Assembly: GCF_015221995.1 (NCBI RefSeq)
Contig: NZ_JADFFM010000001.1
Span: 806,001-870,000, forward strand
Direction: 5' to 3'
From: Mucilaginibacter boryungensis
Lineage (GTDB): Bacteria > Bacteroidota > Bacteroidia > Sphingobacteriales > Sphingobacteriaceae
Length of the DNA stretch: 64,000 nucleotides
The position numbers and the translations under genes were made by a program. The notes below the pieces were generated by a model. That model made no database searches. It saw only the letters and a program-made list of their open reading frames with translations, and was not told the DNA's origin. This document shows positions 53,246-62,244 of this stretch, piece after piece. Position 1 is the first letter of the stretch. Every line of letters begins with the position of its first letter.

Positions 53246-54220
53246 ATGAAGGACTTACAAGAACTACAAAACATCATACTACAGGCGGTTAAGGATTTGA
53301 AATACCCAAGTCAACCGCCCGATCTTTACGAACCTATTAGCTACATATTATCCTTAGGCGGCAAGCGCTTGCGCCCTGCCCTGGTATTAATGGCTTGCGA
53401 TGCCTTTGGTGGTGATGTGAAAAAAGCTGTTAAGGCTGCATTGGCTATAGAAGTGTTTCACAATTTCACCTTAATGCATGATGACATTATGGACAAGGCG
53501 CCCCTGCGCCGGGGCCAGGTTACCGTGCACGAACGCTGGAATCAAAATGTAGCTATACTTGCCGGCGATGCCATGATGGTAGAAGCCAACAAACTGATGC
53601 TGCAAGTGCCCGATGCTATTTTGCGCCAGGTAATGGATATTTTTAATGATACCGCTGCCGGTGTTTGCGAAGGCCAGCAATTTGACATGAGCTTTGAAAG
53701 CCGCGACCGGGTATCAGCTGATGAGTATATTAATATGATACGCCTTAAAACCGCCATACTATTAGGAGGAGCCTTAAAAATAGGCGCGCTGATTGGTGGC
53801 GCCAGCACTAAGGATGCCGATTTGATCTACACCTTTGGCGAGCAATTGGGTATTGCCTTCCAGCTACAAGATGATATTTTAGATGTATATGGCGACCCTG
53901 ATAAATTTGGTAAGCAGGTAGGCGGTGATATTCTGTCAAACAAAAAAACTTACTTACTGATAAAGGCACTCGAATCAGCCAGGGAGGGCGATGCTGCGGG
54001 GTTACAGCAATGGCTGGATAACATCTCTGCTGATCCGCAACAAAAAGTGGCCGCGGTAACGGCTATCTACAACAACCTGCAAATAAGGGAACAGGCCGAA
54101 CAAGCTATGCAAGCCTATGCCACAAAAGCTTTCGCCGCGTTTGATAGTATCGATTTGCCCAATGCCAACAAACAATACTTGCGCGGCTTTGCGGATAGTT
54201 TGCTGGTGAGGGAGTATTAA
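53246..54220 (+). CDS. long-chain polyprenyl diphosphate synthase
   Basis: 324 residues from the ATG at 53246. Both aspartate-rich motifs: LMHDDIMD (D79-D83) and LQDDILD (D209-D213). Upstream residues GGKRLRPALVL and GQQFDMSFE fit. The 5th residue before the first motif is small/hydrophobic rather than Tyr, fitting a long-chain product (octaprenyl or similar) for menaquinone. Sits between two palindromic repeats. The exact chain length is not readable. Confidence 0.9.
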   Translation: MKDLQELQNIILQAVKDLKYPSQPPDLYEPISYILSLGGKRLRPALVLMACDAFGGDVKKAVKAALAIEVFHNFTLMHDDIMDKAPLRRGQVTVHERWNQNVAILAGDAMMVEANKLMLQVPDAILRQVMDIFNDTAAGVCEGQQFDMSFESRDRVSADEYINMIRLKTAILLGGALKIGALIGGASTKDADLIYTFGEQLGIAFQLQDDILDVYGDPDKFGKQVGGDILSNKKTYLLIKALESAREGDAAGLQQWLDNISADPQQKVAAVTAIYNNLQIREQAEQAMQAYATKAFAAFDSIDLPNANKQYLRGFADSLLVREY

Positions 54221-54250
54221 TTGCTTGAATTACCGATAAAAAACTATGTC

Positions 54251-54328
54251 ATTGCGAGCGATAGCGCGGCAATCTCGTAGGTCGATTGTCCAACTACGAG
54301 ATTGCCACGTTGCTATGCTTCTCGCAAT
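54251..54328. repeat. long palindromic repeat, copy 2
   Basis: Outer ATTGCGAG (54251-54258) / CTCGCAAT (54321-54328); inner CGGCAATCTCGTAG / CTACGAGATTGCC arms. Same family as 53130-53224, with a shorter tail loop. The two copies flank the polyprenyl synthase gene. Confidence 0.75.
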
Positions 54329-54352
54329 GGCATTAATTTTATAACGATGTTC

Positions 54353-54967
54353 TCACTTCTTATATTTCCAATTCCTCGTTTTACCTTCGGCTACCCATTC
54401 TATCATGGTTTCCAGTCGTTTGGCGCGGGTATCGGCACTTTTTGCTTCGGCCAGCCATTGCAGATATTCCTTTTTTGCTGATGGGCTAAATTTTTCAAAT
54501 TGCTGCATGGCATTTGTGTTGGCCTTAAAAGCTTCAATTAGATCGGCAGGGACTTCCAGTTCGGCTTTCTCAATTGGTTTCTTTTTTGGTGGGGCCAACT
54601 TTATACCTTTTTCGTTCAGTTCTACGGCATTGTGGATATAACTTAACAAAACATCGTCAGCCGGTAAATCAGCTATCGATCTAATTTTACCGATACTTCC
54701 GGCTGCACCTTTTTCGGCAGTAGCAAACAAACCTGCCGGGTCGTCCATAAGGGTACTTTTCCAAAAGTTTAGCCCCATATGTTCTTTAAAGGCACCTATT
54801 CCCATAAACGGCCCTTTGTAATCAAAATGCGGGTGCCCCCATTTCATTACTTCGGTAACTTGCGGCGCCGCTCGGTGTATCAACTGGCGCAGGTGCCTGA
54901 TAACAGGTTGCGCGTAGGTTGGTGCCTTTTCAATATATGCATCAATTTTAGGGTCCAGATTTTCCAT
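54353..54967 (-). CDS. DUF1801 plus YdeI/OmpD-associated family protein
   Basis: 204 residues. N-terminal DUF1801-like part (YAQPVIRHLRQLIHRAAPQV, EVMKWGHPHFDYKGPFMGIG) and C-terminal YdeI/OmpD-associated helix region (EVPADLIEAFKANTNAMQQF, FEKFSPSAKKEYLQWLAEAK, TRAKRLETMIEWVAEGKTRN). Cytoplasmic, unknown biochemical role. It is 6 nt from the next gene on the same strand. Confidence 0.85.
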   Translation of the reverse strand: MENLDPKIDAYIEKAPTYAQPVIRHLRQLIHRAAPQVTEVMKWGHPHFDYKGPFMGIGAFKEHMGLNFWKSTLMDDPAGLFATAEKGAAGSIGKIRSIADLPADDVLLSYIHNAVELNEKGIKLAPPKKKPIEKAELEVPADLIEAFKANTNAMQQFEKFSPSAKKEYLQWLAEAKSADTRAKRLETMIEWVAEGKTRNWKYKK

Positions 54968-54972
54968 AGCTA

Positions 54973-55443
54973 TTAATCAATAAAGTTCTTTTTCGCGAGT
55001 TTCTTATGAATTTTAGTCACTTCCATTAAAGCTGCCGAACAATAGAATGGGCGCAATTCCATAACCAGCACGCCCGCCCTTATAGCCGGATCGGTTTCTG
55101 TCAATGCTTTTGCTTCTTCAATTGTATTCACATCAAAAATGAATATCCCCTCTACATCCCCTCTATCCATAAACGGGCCGGCTACTACCAGTTTACCATC
55201 GTCGGCCAGTTTGCTGATGTTTTTAAGATGTGCCATTTGCACCTCGGCCATTTTAGCTTTATCGGCAATTTTTGTGGGGCCGGTTTTCAGGAAAGCCATA
55301 ATGTATTTATGCATGCCGTAATCATCGGCACCCAGCTTTTTGGCCAGGGCTTCATCATACAAGGCATTAGTTTTGGCTGCCGGTGTTTGGGCTTTTGCAC
55401 TAACGGTAATAAGCAGCAGGATAAGCCATAATATTTTTTTCAT
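54973..55443 (-). CDS. secreted YciI-like protein
   Basis: 156 residues from the ATG at 55443, chosen because it starts a signal peptide (MKKILWLILLLITVSAKAQT). YciI-like ferredoxin fold: HLKNISKLADDGKLVVAGPF, GDVEGIFIFDVNTIEEAKAL and TDPAIRAGVLVMELRPF. YciI proteins are small and usually cytoplasmic; a periplasmic form with this signal occurs in Bacteroidetes. Function unknown. Confidence 0.8.
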   Translation of the reverse strand: MKKILWLILLLITVSAKAQTPAAKTNALYDEALAKKLGADDYGMHKYIMAFLKTGPTKIADKAKMAEVQMAHLKNISKLADDGKLVVAGPFMDRGDVEGIFIFDVNTIEEAKALTETDPAIRAGVLVMELRPFYCSAALMEVTKIHKKLAKKNFID

Positions 55444-55834
55444 GATCAAGTATTTGGGTTTATTCAAATATAAAAAAATCCTGTATGGTCATTATAACTA
55501 TCAGTACTATTAGTCCTCCTCAGAATAGCCTACTGATTGAATGTGCCCAACTAACCAGTGTTTCAATAAATGATTTATCGTCAACCCAATCCGGGGGCAA
55601 CATGTTCCAGAATAGCCGACAATACATGGATATTGTAATCGACGCCCAGCGTGTTGCTGATCAATAAAGAAAAATTGACCGCATTCCTTTCCTGGATGGA
55701 AGAGCGATAGCAAGTATACAACCCTGTTTGCCCGACGCAAACATTGGGCGATTATCGGCTTGGTGCACGATGAGCGAAGTGGTGCCATCCACGGCGTGCA
55801 CGTGCAAAACTATAATCAATTCAAATTATTGCTT
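55444..55834. other. non-coding or degraded region
   Basis: About 390 nt with no intact gene. On the minus strand, sensible peptide pieces occur in different frames (SLIVHQADNRPMFASGKQG, ISNTLGVDYNIHVLSAILEH, SFIETLVSWAHSI), separated by frame changes and stops. This looks like a decayed gene, perhaps a serine hydrolase, but I cannot identify it with confidence. Confidence 0.35.
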
Positions 55835-55950
55835 TATATTTGCCCCTCCAAACACCATTTAAATGCGTATGTGATATTTAATCTCCTTCAGACATAAGAA
55901 CAGCGATAGCCTAAAGGGCTGCTGTATTTATTCATCTTAAAGAGATATAT
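55835..55950 (+). promoter_or_regulatory. leader of the ABC-F gene with short uORF and hairpin
   Basis: A perfect TATATTTG -7 box (55835-55842) is followed 20 nt later by a three-codon ORF ATG CGT ATG TGA (55862-55873) and a hairpin ACAGC-gat-AGCC-TAAAG-GGCT-GCTGT (55899-55924). The gene starts at 55954. The order promoter, tiny ORF, hairpin and ABC-F gene resembles ribosome-mediated attenuators known for antibiotic-resistance ABC-F genes. It is a prediction. Confidence 0.4.
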
Positions 55951-55953
55951 ATC

Positions 55954-57543
55954 ATGCTTACGTTACAAAATATTTCATATATACATCCTGACAAAGAGCT
56001 GTTGTTTAGTGGCATTTATTTGTCGTTAAACAACAAAGAAAAAATTGCGCTCATCGGCAATAATGGTTCTGGCAAATCTACGCTGCTTAAAATAATTGCC
56101 GGAGAGCTACAGCCTTCTGCCGGACAGGTAAAAGCAGACACAATGCCCTATTATGTACCGCAGATATTTGGTCAGTTCGATCAATTAACCATCGCCGAAG
56201 CGTTAAAGATACACGACAAGCTTTCAGCGTTAAAAGCGATCCTTACCGGAAACGGAACAGAAAAGCATTTTAACGATCTTAATGACGATTGGACGATCGA
56301 AGAACGTTGCCGCGACGCTTTAAACCATTGGCAACTGAAAGAACTTGATCCTGACCAAAAACTTGCGACATTAAGCGGCGGCCAGAAAACCAAAGTCTTT
56401 CTGGCAGGAATTGATATTCATCAGCCCGAACTTATTTTACTGGATGAGCCTGGCAATCATTTAGATATCAAAGCAAGGGAGCTGCTATTTGATTTTATCC
56501 GTTCCACATCGCGAACACTATTGGTCATTAGTCATGACCGGAAACTGTTAAATCTTTTTGACAAAGTTTGCCTGCTTGATAAAAACGGCATTACTACCTA
56601 TGGCGGCAACTATGACTTTTATGCAACACAAAAGGAGATTGAGATGCAAGCCTTAGACCACGACCTGAGAAGTAAAGAGAAAGCTTTACGTCAGGCTAAG
56701 GACAAGGAACGGGAAGCTATAGAACGACAAAATAAACTGGATTCGAGGGGCAAGAATAAACAGGAAAAGGCCGGTGTTGCCCGCATCATGATGAATACGC
56801 TGCGAAATAATGCCGAAAACAGCACCGCCAAATTGAAGGGCGTACATACGGAGAAGATCAGCGGATTAAAGCAGGAGTACCATGAATTGCGTTCGTCTTT
56901 GCCAGACATAAACAAGATAAAACTTGACCTGAACAATTCTGATCTTCAGGCGGGGAAGCTGTTAAGCGGCGCCAGCGAAATTAACTTTTCTTATGGATCG
57001 GTAAATGTTTGGCAGAAGAATCTGAGTTTCGAGTTGAGAAGTGCTGAGCGGGTATTGTTAAAAGGGGCAAATGGATCGGGTAAAAGCACGCTTATTAAAA
57101 TTATCCTTGGACTGCTTGAGCCGCAAAAAGGGGCGTTGAAAAAACAGCAAATCAAAGCGGTATATATCGATCAGGACTATTCGCCGGTTGATGGCCGGTT
57201 AAACGTGTATGAACTGGCGCAATCATTTAATGACGCTGCTTTGCAGGAACATGAAATAAAAATAAGACTGAATAGGTTTTTGTTCGGCAAGGAAAACTGG
57301 GATAAGCCTTGCAGCGCTTTAAGCGGTGGTGAAAAGATGCGGCTAATGCTTTGCTGCTTAACCATTAGTAACCAATCACCCGATCTGATCGTTTTGGATG
57401 AGCCCACTAATAATCTGGACATTCGGAATATTGATATTTTAACAAGAGCCATTAATGACTATAAAGGAACTTTAATCGTTGTATCTCATGACGAATATTT
57501 TGTGGAACAAATTGGATTACACAGAACAATAGAATTGAAATAA
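55954..57543 (+). CDS. ABC-F family ribosome-associated ATPase
   Basis: 529 residues, two ABC modules without membrane domains. Module 1: GNNGSGKSTLLK, SGGQKTKVFLA, LLDEPGNHLD (with Gly-Asn in place of Thr-Asn); module 2: GANGSGKSTLIK, SGGEKMRLMLC, VLDEPTNNLD. The linker between them (about residues 220-300) is long, charged and helical (KEREAIERQNKLDSRGKNKQ), which is where ABC-F proteins reach the peptidyl-transferase centre. Which subfamily and which drug, if any, cannot be told. Confidence 0.92.
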   Translation: MLTLQNISYIHPDKELLFSGIYLSLNNKEKIALIGNNGSGKSTLLKIIAGELQPSAGQVKADTMPYYVPQIFGQFDQLTIAEALKIHDKLSALKAILTGNGTEKHFNDLNDDWTIEERCRDALNHWQLKELDPDQKLATLSGGQKTKVFLAGIDIHQPELILLDEPGNHLDIKARELLFDFIRSTSRTLLVISHDRKLLNLFDKVCLLDKNGITTYGGNYDFYATQKEIEMQALDHDLRSKEKALRQAKDKEREAIERQNKLDSRGKNKQEKAGVARIMMNTLRNNAENSTAKLKGVHTEKISGLKQEYHELRSSLPDINKIKLDLNNSDLQAGKLLSGASEINFSYGSVNVWQKNLSFELRSAERVLLKGANGSGKSTLIKIILGLLEPQKGALKKQQIKAVYIDQDYSPVDGRLNVYELAQSFNDAALQEHEIKIRLNRFLFGKENWDKPCSALSGGEKMRLMLCCLTISNQSPDLIVLDEPTNNLDIRNIDILTRAINDYKGTLIVVSHDEYFVEQIGLHRTIELK

Positions 57544-57692
57544 ATGTATGCAACTTCACAGATCGATAGCTACTAACGGACTACCGGCTAACGCACGATA
57601 AGCAGCCACGCCCTGCCCGGGGTGGTTTGTGAGATTAAAAAGTCCCAACATTCAGACATGATTGACTTAAATACTTTTTTTATCTTAAACCC

Positions 57693-58418
57693 ATGAAACT
57701 TTTGCTCACCTCCAGCGGTATATCCAATCCAAGTATTCAAAACGCGCTTATAAGCCTTTTAGATAAACCCATCGAAGAAAGCAACGCTCTTTTCGTTCCT
57801 ACTGGGATGTACCCGTTTCCCGGTGGCCCGCAATATGTATGGAAAGCCATGAATGGTGAATTGGGCTCGGGTATGTGCCAATTGGGCTGGAAATCATTAG
57901 GCTTGCTGGAGTTGACGACATTACCCGCTATACAAAAAGAGGTTTGGGTAAAAGCACTAAAGGAGACAGATGCGCTTTTAGTTTGGGGCGGTGACCCGCT
58001 ATTCCTGAGCTACTGGCTAAAGGAATCTGGCTTGGCCGAAGTTATTAGTTCGCTGGATCATTTGGTTTATGTTGGGGTTAGTGCCGGTAGTATAGCGACC
58101 AGCAAACTGTTTGGCGAATCTTATAGCAACATGCCAAACACCATCGCACAGCCGCAGACCTTACAAACCTTGCAATTCGACACCTTTGAAAGCGCCTTTG
58201 TTACCGCCGAAGGTGCGGGTTTTGTAGACTTCGCGATCATTCCGCATTACAACAATGAAAAGCATCGCGACGCCTGCGGTGTTAACGCAGCCACTTGGGC
58301 AGCTATGCTGCCAGTACCGGTTTACGCCATTGGCGAGCAGACTGCCATTAAGGTAGCAGGCCGCACCATCGAAATTGTCTCTGAAGGGGAGTGGAAAGCA
58401 TTTAATCAAGCTACATAG
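57693..58418 (+). CDS. peptidase S51/peptidase E-like class I GATase-fold protein
   Basis: 241 residues. Nucleophile elbow VGVSAGSIATSK with Ser130; WGGDPLFLSYWL and the late GFVDFAIIPHYNNEKH supply the strand and probable catalytic His of family S51. Peptidase E cleaves Asp-X dipeptides. It has no signal peptide and is cytoplasmic. It stands alone between ABC-F and a glycosidase gene. Confidence 0.85.
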   Translation: MKLLLTSSGISNPSIQNALISLLDKPIEESNALFVPTGMYPFPGGPQYVWKAMNGELGSGMCQLGWKSLGLLELTTLPAIQKEVWVKALKETDALLVWGGDPLFLSYWLKESGLAEVISSLDHLVYVGVSAGSIATSKLFGESYSNMPNTIAQPQTLQTLQFDTFESAFVTAEGAGFVDFAIIPHYNNEKHRDACGVNAATWAAMLPVPVYAIGEQTAIKVAGRTIEIVSEGEWKAFNQAT

Positions 58419-58433
58419 CTACCTGGCTATTAG

Positions 58434-60599
58434 TTATTGTGCTACTGCATAAGCTTTTATACCATCCAGATTAATGCAAATAGTTGAATGCCCATTTTTA
58501 GTATTAAGGACGCTTACCATCCTTTGCTGCCCGCCAAGTTCAGGACTTGCTACTGACAATGCAGATAATGGTACTTTATAGGTATCAACCTCGTATTTAA
58601 GATCGTTATCTGTAATAGCAGATGTGATATCTTTTAACAAAGGGGTACCGGTATTTATTTTTGCAGTTGGGTGGGGCACCGCTACCAGCGCCCTGTTCAT
58701 AAAATGGATGACGGGTTTGTTATTATGTAACCTTATTCGGACAGCCCACCTGGTATCGCCTGATAGCTGCCTTAAAACAGGGTTAAATTTCCCTTCTGAT
58801 ATTAATTTTTTCAATGGGTCCTGTTTGCTGTTGGCATCTATTATCAATAGGTTTTTATACTGGCCGTGTATTAGTTCATCACTTAAAGGGGCTATACGTT
58901 TAAAGCCTTTTTCGTCATGGGTGCCAAAAGGTAATGTAAGCCAGGCCGTACCGCTTTTGGAAAGGTAACTTTTGATAGCTTTTAACTGCCTATCTGAAAC
59001 GCATCCTATACTATCTAATATCAGAGGGGTATTTTCTTTACTTAAGGCAGCCGCGTCCGAAAGTTCTTCGGCGCGTACAAAACGATAACCTACATTATTT
59101 TCAACCAATCGGGCAGACCATGCCCGGGCTTTATCCCAATGTTCCAGCTTATCTTTACCTCTCCATCCGTTATCCCTACAAAAGCTATTATTTACCAGCC
59201 TAACTTCAACCAAATCTTTGCCGTCCCTATAGTTCAGGTTACTGTACCGGAGTTCCCAATTATTGTAAGGGCTTACAATATCTTCTATCTCCATAGCGTC
59301 TGCAGGGTCTTCTTCCAAATTTTGGGTAACCGTGCTATTCCAGCTGCCAACGCCCCAAAACCGGCTTAAGCCCCAACCAAGATACCCGCCGGCAGTATAG
59401 GTTGAATAACATAAAGCCAGTGGCACGGCGTTACCCCTTTTGTCTGCAATATCCTTTTGCTGCATAGCTTCTGCATCTCTGTGTACCCAGTTTACAGTAT
59501 TTATATTTATACCTCCGTTTTCCAGCATAAAAAAATCAAGGTATGGCGCCATCTTTTCGAGATTAAGTGCCAGTACATTTAAAATTACCGGCCCAGTGCC
59601 CGAACAGCAGGTCATTAGCGGTTTAGGGCCAATTATGCTTTTGATCATTTTGACATGATCGGCTACAACATCCGATTTCATCCGCATCCAATCCCGGAAA
59701 ACCGGATTTTCATAGTTCCCCCAAAAAAGCATTGATTTTGAAGTATCCCCAAAAAAAGTTTTATCGCTAAAAGGAGGCAGTTCATGGCCGTAATCTTTTT
59801 TAAACCTTTCCTGGCAGTATTTGCACCGGCAGGTAGTAGGGCCGCCGTAATCACACATGTCATCCACCTCAATACCATCAAAGGGCACTTCTCTCATCAG
59901 TCTTTGCAGGTATTTGGTATGCATATCCAAAAAGCTGGGGTTATTATGGCAAAAAATCTCAAATTGGTATGTTGGAGAATATCCACGGCTTCCGTCACGT
60001 ACATCAACTTCACAGATATCCTTAAAAAAATGCCCCTCATATTGAGCATACGCTGCGGCTATCGGGTCATCGAATAATAGCACACCATGCCGGTTGTTTT
60101 TGTGTAGCGCCCTGAACTCGGCATTGCCGCGCGGCCTTTCTACATGGTTACAGGAATAGTGATCCATAAACTTAATACCGTATCTATGCAACTCATTACA
60201 GACATTGGCATAATAACCGTGTAATTGCCCGAAATAATTTGAAAAATCAAACCTGACATGAAAGCCAAAATTAATGGCTGTATCAATTTTAGCTTCAGCA
60301 AAGGCTGCTGCCCTGCGCTTTATTTTATCTATAATTGCCTTTTGCGACCACTGCAGGTCTTCAATAGTACACCACCAACTGGCCGCACGGTTGGGTATAA
60401 AAGGCAGGTCGGGTGTTTTGCTTAAGTTTGGATGACTTAATTTATCCACTGGCTGAAAGGTACCGGCACCAGTTTCTTCCAAAAAATCCATATCGTATTT
60501 GTTTAATATTGTAGTACAAATAGTAAAGAAATGCCGGGCGGATTGATGGCTTATAATTGTTGTTAGCAATAATAGGAAAACAACTGCAAAAAATTGCAT
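58434..60599 (-). CDS. secreted glycosyl-hydrolase-like TIM-barrel protein
   Basis: 721 residues with an N-terminal hydrophobic signal (FFAVVFLLLLTTIISHQ). Barrel-type segments: AAFAEAKIDTAINFGFHVRF, VPFDGIEVDDMCDYGGPTTC with CRCKYCQERFKKDYG, and LDFFMLENGGININTVNWVH. The V-D-D-M-C and C-x-C-x-x-C-Q pattern is typical of hypothetical glycosyl hydrolase families (GHL-like) with an acidic catalytic loop. C-terminal beta-galactosidase-like and beta-sandwich domains are likely. Exact family not recognised. It is divergent from the ceramidase-like gene. Confidence 0.7.
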   Translation of the reverse strand: MQFFAVVFLLLLTTIISHQSARHFFTICTTILNKYDMDFLEETGAGTFQPVDKLSHPNLSKTPDLPFIPNRAASWWCTIEDLQWSQKAIIDKIKRRAAAFAEAKIDTAINFGFHVRFDFSNYFGQLHGYYANVCNELHRYGIKFMDHYSCNHVERPRGNAEFRALHKNNRHGVLLFDDPIAAAYAQYEGHFFKDICEVDVRDGSRGYSPTYQFEIFCHNNPSFLDMHTKYLQRLMREVPFDGIEVDDMCDYGGPTTCRCKYCQERFKKDYGHELPPFSDKTFFGDTSKSMLFWGNYENPVFRDWMRMKSDVVADHVKMIKSIIGPKPLMTCCSGTGPVILNVLALNLEKMAPYLDFFMLENGGININTVNWVHRDAEAMQQKDIADKRGNAVPLALCYSTYTAGGYLGWGLSRFWGVGSWNSTVTQNLEEDPADAMEIEDIVSPYNNWELRYSNLNYRDGKDLVEVRLVNNSFCRDNGWRGKDKLEHWDKARAWSARLVENNVGYRFVRAEELSDAAALSKENTPLILDSIGCVSDRQLKAIKSYLSKSGTAWLTLPFGTHDEKGFKRIAPLSDELIHGQYKNLLIIDANSKQDPLKKLISEGKFNPVLRQLSGDTRWAVRIRLHNNKPVIHFMNRALVAVPHPTAKINTGTPLLKDITSAITDNDLKYEVDTYKVPLSALSVASPELGGQQRMVSVLNTKNGHSTICINLDGIKAYAVAQ

Positions 60600-60751
60600 C
60601 TGACTAAATGTAAATTAGTAGAAACTTATGATCTGCAAAAAATTGTGAGGTAATTTATATCTTACCGATTCAAATGGCAATATGTTTAAATTTTTGTAAG
60701 GGGATCTAAATTAATGTTAATTTTTATATCTTCGGGTACGTAAACGCATGT

Positions 60752-62224
60752 ATGAGAACTATACTTATGATACATTGTAAAAACTACCTTGCTGTTGAAT
60801 ATAACAGTAAGTTCTATTTAGCTGTAATAATTGCCTTTACTATGGTAATGAATTGCACCAATGCTATTGCCGGTATCATAAAAACTAATGCAAAAGGTAC
60901 CATAGAAGTAGGCGTAGCCCGCATAGATATTACCCCCGAAACACCTATACGTTTGGCAGGATTTGGTGTGCGAAGCAAATTGGAAACTGAAGAGGTGCTG
61001 ATGCGGCTGAATGCCAAGGCACTTGCGTTTGGCTCTGATGCGCAAGGGCCATCAATATTAATAACGGTCGATTTGGTTGGCATTTCCTCGCATATTACTA
61101 ACCAGGTAACTGAATGGCTTGCCAAAAACGCAGGTATCGAACGGTCGCGCGTGGTAATCTGTGCCTCGCATACGCATTCGGGGCCTGAAATTGGTACTCT
61201 ATTAAATATACTTCAATACAGAAGCCCTATCGCCTTTAGCGATTCGTTACTTCCAGTGTCCCATATGAACCACATTGCCCATTATGTGGATCAGTTGCCT
61301 GGTAAGTTAGAACAGGTTGCCATAGCGGCTTTGCAAAACCGTAAACCAGCATTGGTATCATGGGGAATAGGAGAAGCAGGCTTTGCTAAGAATAGGCGCA
61401 TGGCCAACGGGCCTGTTGACCATGCCATGCCGTTGTTGCGTGTCACCGATATAGAGGGAAATATCAGGGCTATTTTGGTGAATTATGCCTGCCATGCGGT
61501 AGTGCTTGACTATAACAGCAATAAAATTCATGGCGATTGGGTAGGCGAAGCGCAGCAGCTTATTGAGCAAAAACATCCCGGTGCTATTGCCCTGGTAGCC
61601 ATTGGCTGTGGCGCCGATGCCAACCCATCACTGGAAGGTATAGAAAAAATGGCCCCTTTAGAGCAGGTTAACGCTATTGGTAGTATAATTGCCACAGAAG
61701 CAGAACGGTTACTTTCCACCCCGTTACAGCCGGTTACAGCATATCCCGTAGGGCGTTTTAAGCAAATTGACCTGCCGTTTGCCCATATCCCTACCGTAGA
61801 TGAATTAATAGAACAAACTAATAACAAAACTGTAAAAGGATATTACGCCCGCCTTGCGCTAAATACAATTGCCCGCGGCGGGGCATTACCTTTAAGCGTA
61901 GCTGCATACCCTGTCCAAACTTGGACATTTGGTAAACAACTGGTAATGATATTTCTTGGCGGCGAGGCTATTTCGGATTATTCCATCAGGCTTAAGAACG
62001 AGCTTGGAGAAAAGATATGGATAAACGCCTATTCAAATGATGTGCCTTGCTATGTTCCTTCGCGTAGGGCGCTGCACGAACCCAGATATGGCTACGAAGA
62101 TGAAAGCTCAATGTACTACTATAATAAACCCTCGCGGTTTGCTGATGATGTTGAAGATAGGATCATTACAGCCGTACACGAGTTATTGCCGCATTACAAG
62201 CCGGTAAAAAGGAGTTATAAATAA
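60752..62224 (+). CDS. neutral ceramidase N-terminal-domain-type hydrolase
   Basis: 490 residues. Hydrophobic N terminus (about 20-45, AVIIAFTMVMNCTNAIAGI) as signal, then VGVARIDITPETPIRLAGFG, VICASHTHSGPEIG with metal-binding HTH, and GDWVGEAQQLIEQ, LVAIGCGADANPSLEG. These match the N-terminal domain of neutral/alkaline non-lysosomal ceramidase, a Zn amidase; bacterial members of this length lack the C-terminal immunoglobulin-like domain. Substrate may not be ceramide. Start at 60752; other ATGs follow close by. Divergent from the glycosidase-like gene. Confidence 0.82.
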   Translation: MRTILMIHCKNYLAVEYNSKFYLAVIIAFTMVMNCTNAIAGIIKTNAKGTIEVGVARIDITPETPIRLAGFGVRSKLETEEVLMRLNAKALAFGSDAQGPSILITVDLVGISSHITNQVTEWLAKNAGIERSRVVICASHTHSGPEIGTLLNILQYRSPIAFSDSLLPVSHMNHIAHYVDQLPGKLEQVAIAALQNRKPALVSWGIGEAGFAKNRRMANGPVDHAMPLLRVTDIEGNIRAILVNYACHAVVLDYNSNKIHGDWVGEAQQLIEQKHPGAIALVAIGCGADANPSLEGIEKMAPLEQVNAIGSIIATEAERLLSTPLQPVTAYPVGRFKQIDLPFAHIPTVDELIEQTNNKTVKGYYARLALNTIARGGALPLSVAAYPVQTWTFGKQLVMIFLGGEAISDYSIRLKNELGEKIWINAYSNDVPCYVPSRRALHEPRYGYEDESSMYYYNKPSRFADDVEDRIITAVHELLPHYKPVKRSYK

Positions 62225-62244
62225 TTTTAATTGTCACTATCTAT

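Noticed and set aside
55510..55788. Minus-strand 92-residue ORF
   Set aside because: Its translation mixes plausible pieces with junk and other frames look equally good, so it is treated as decayed sequence.
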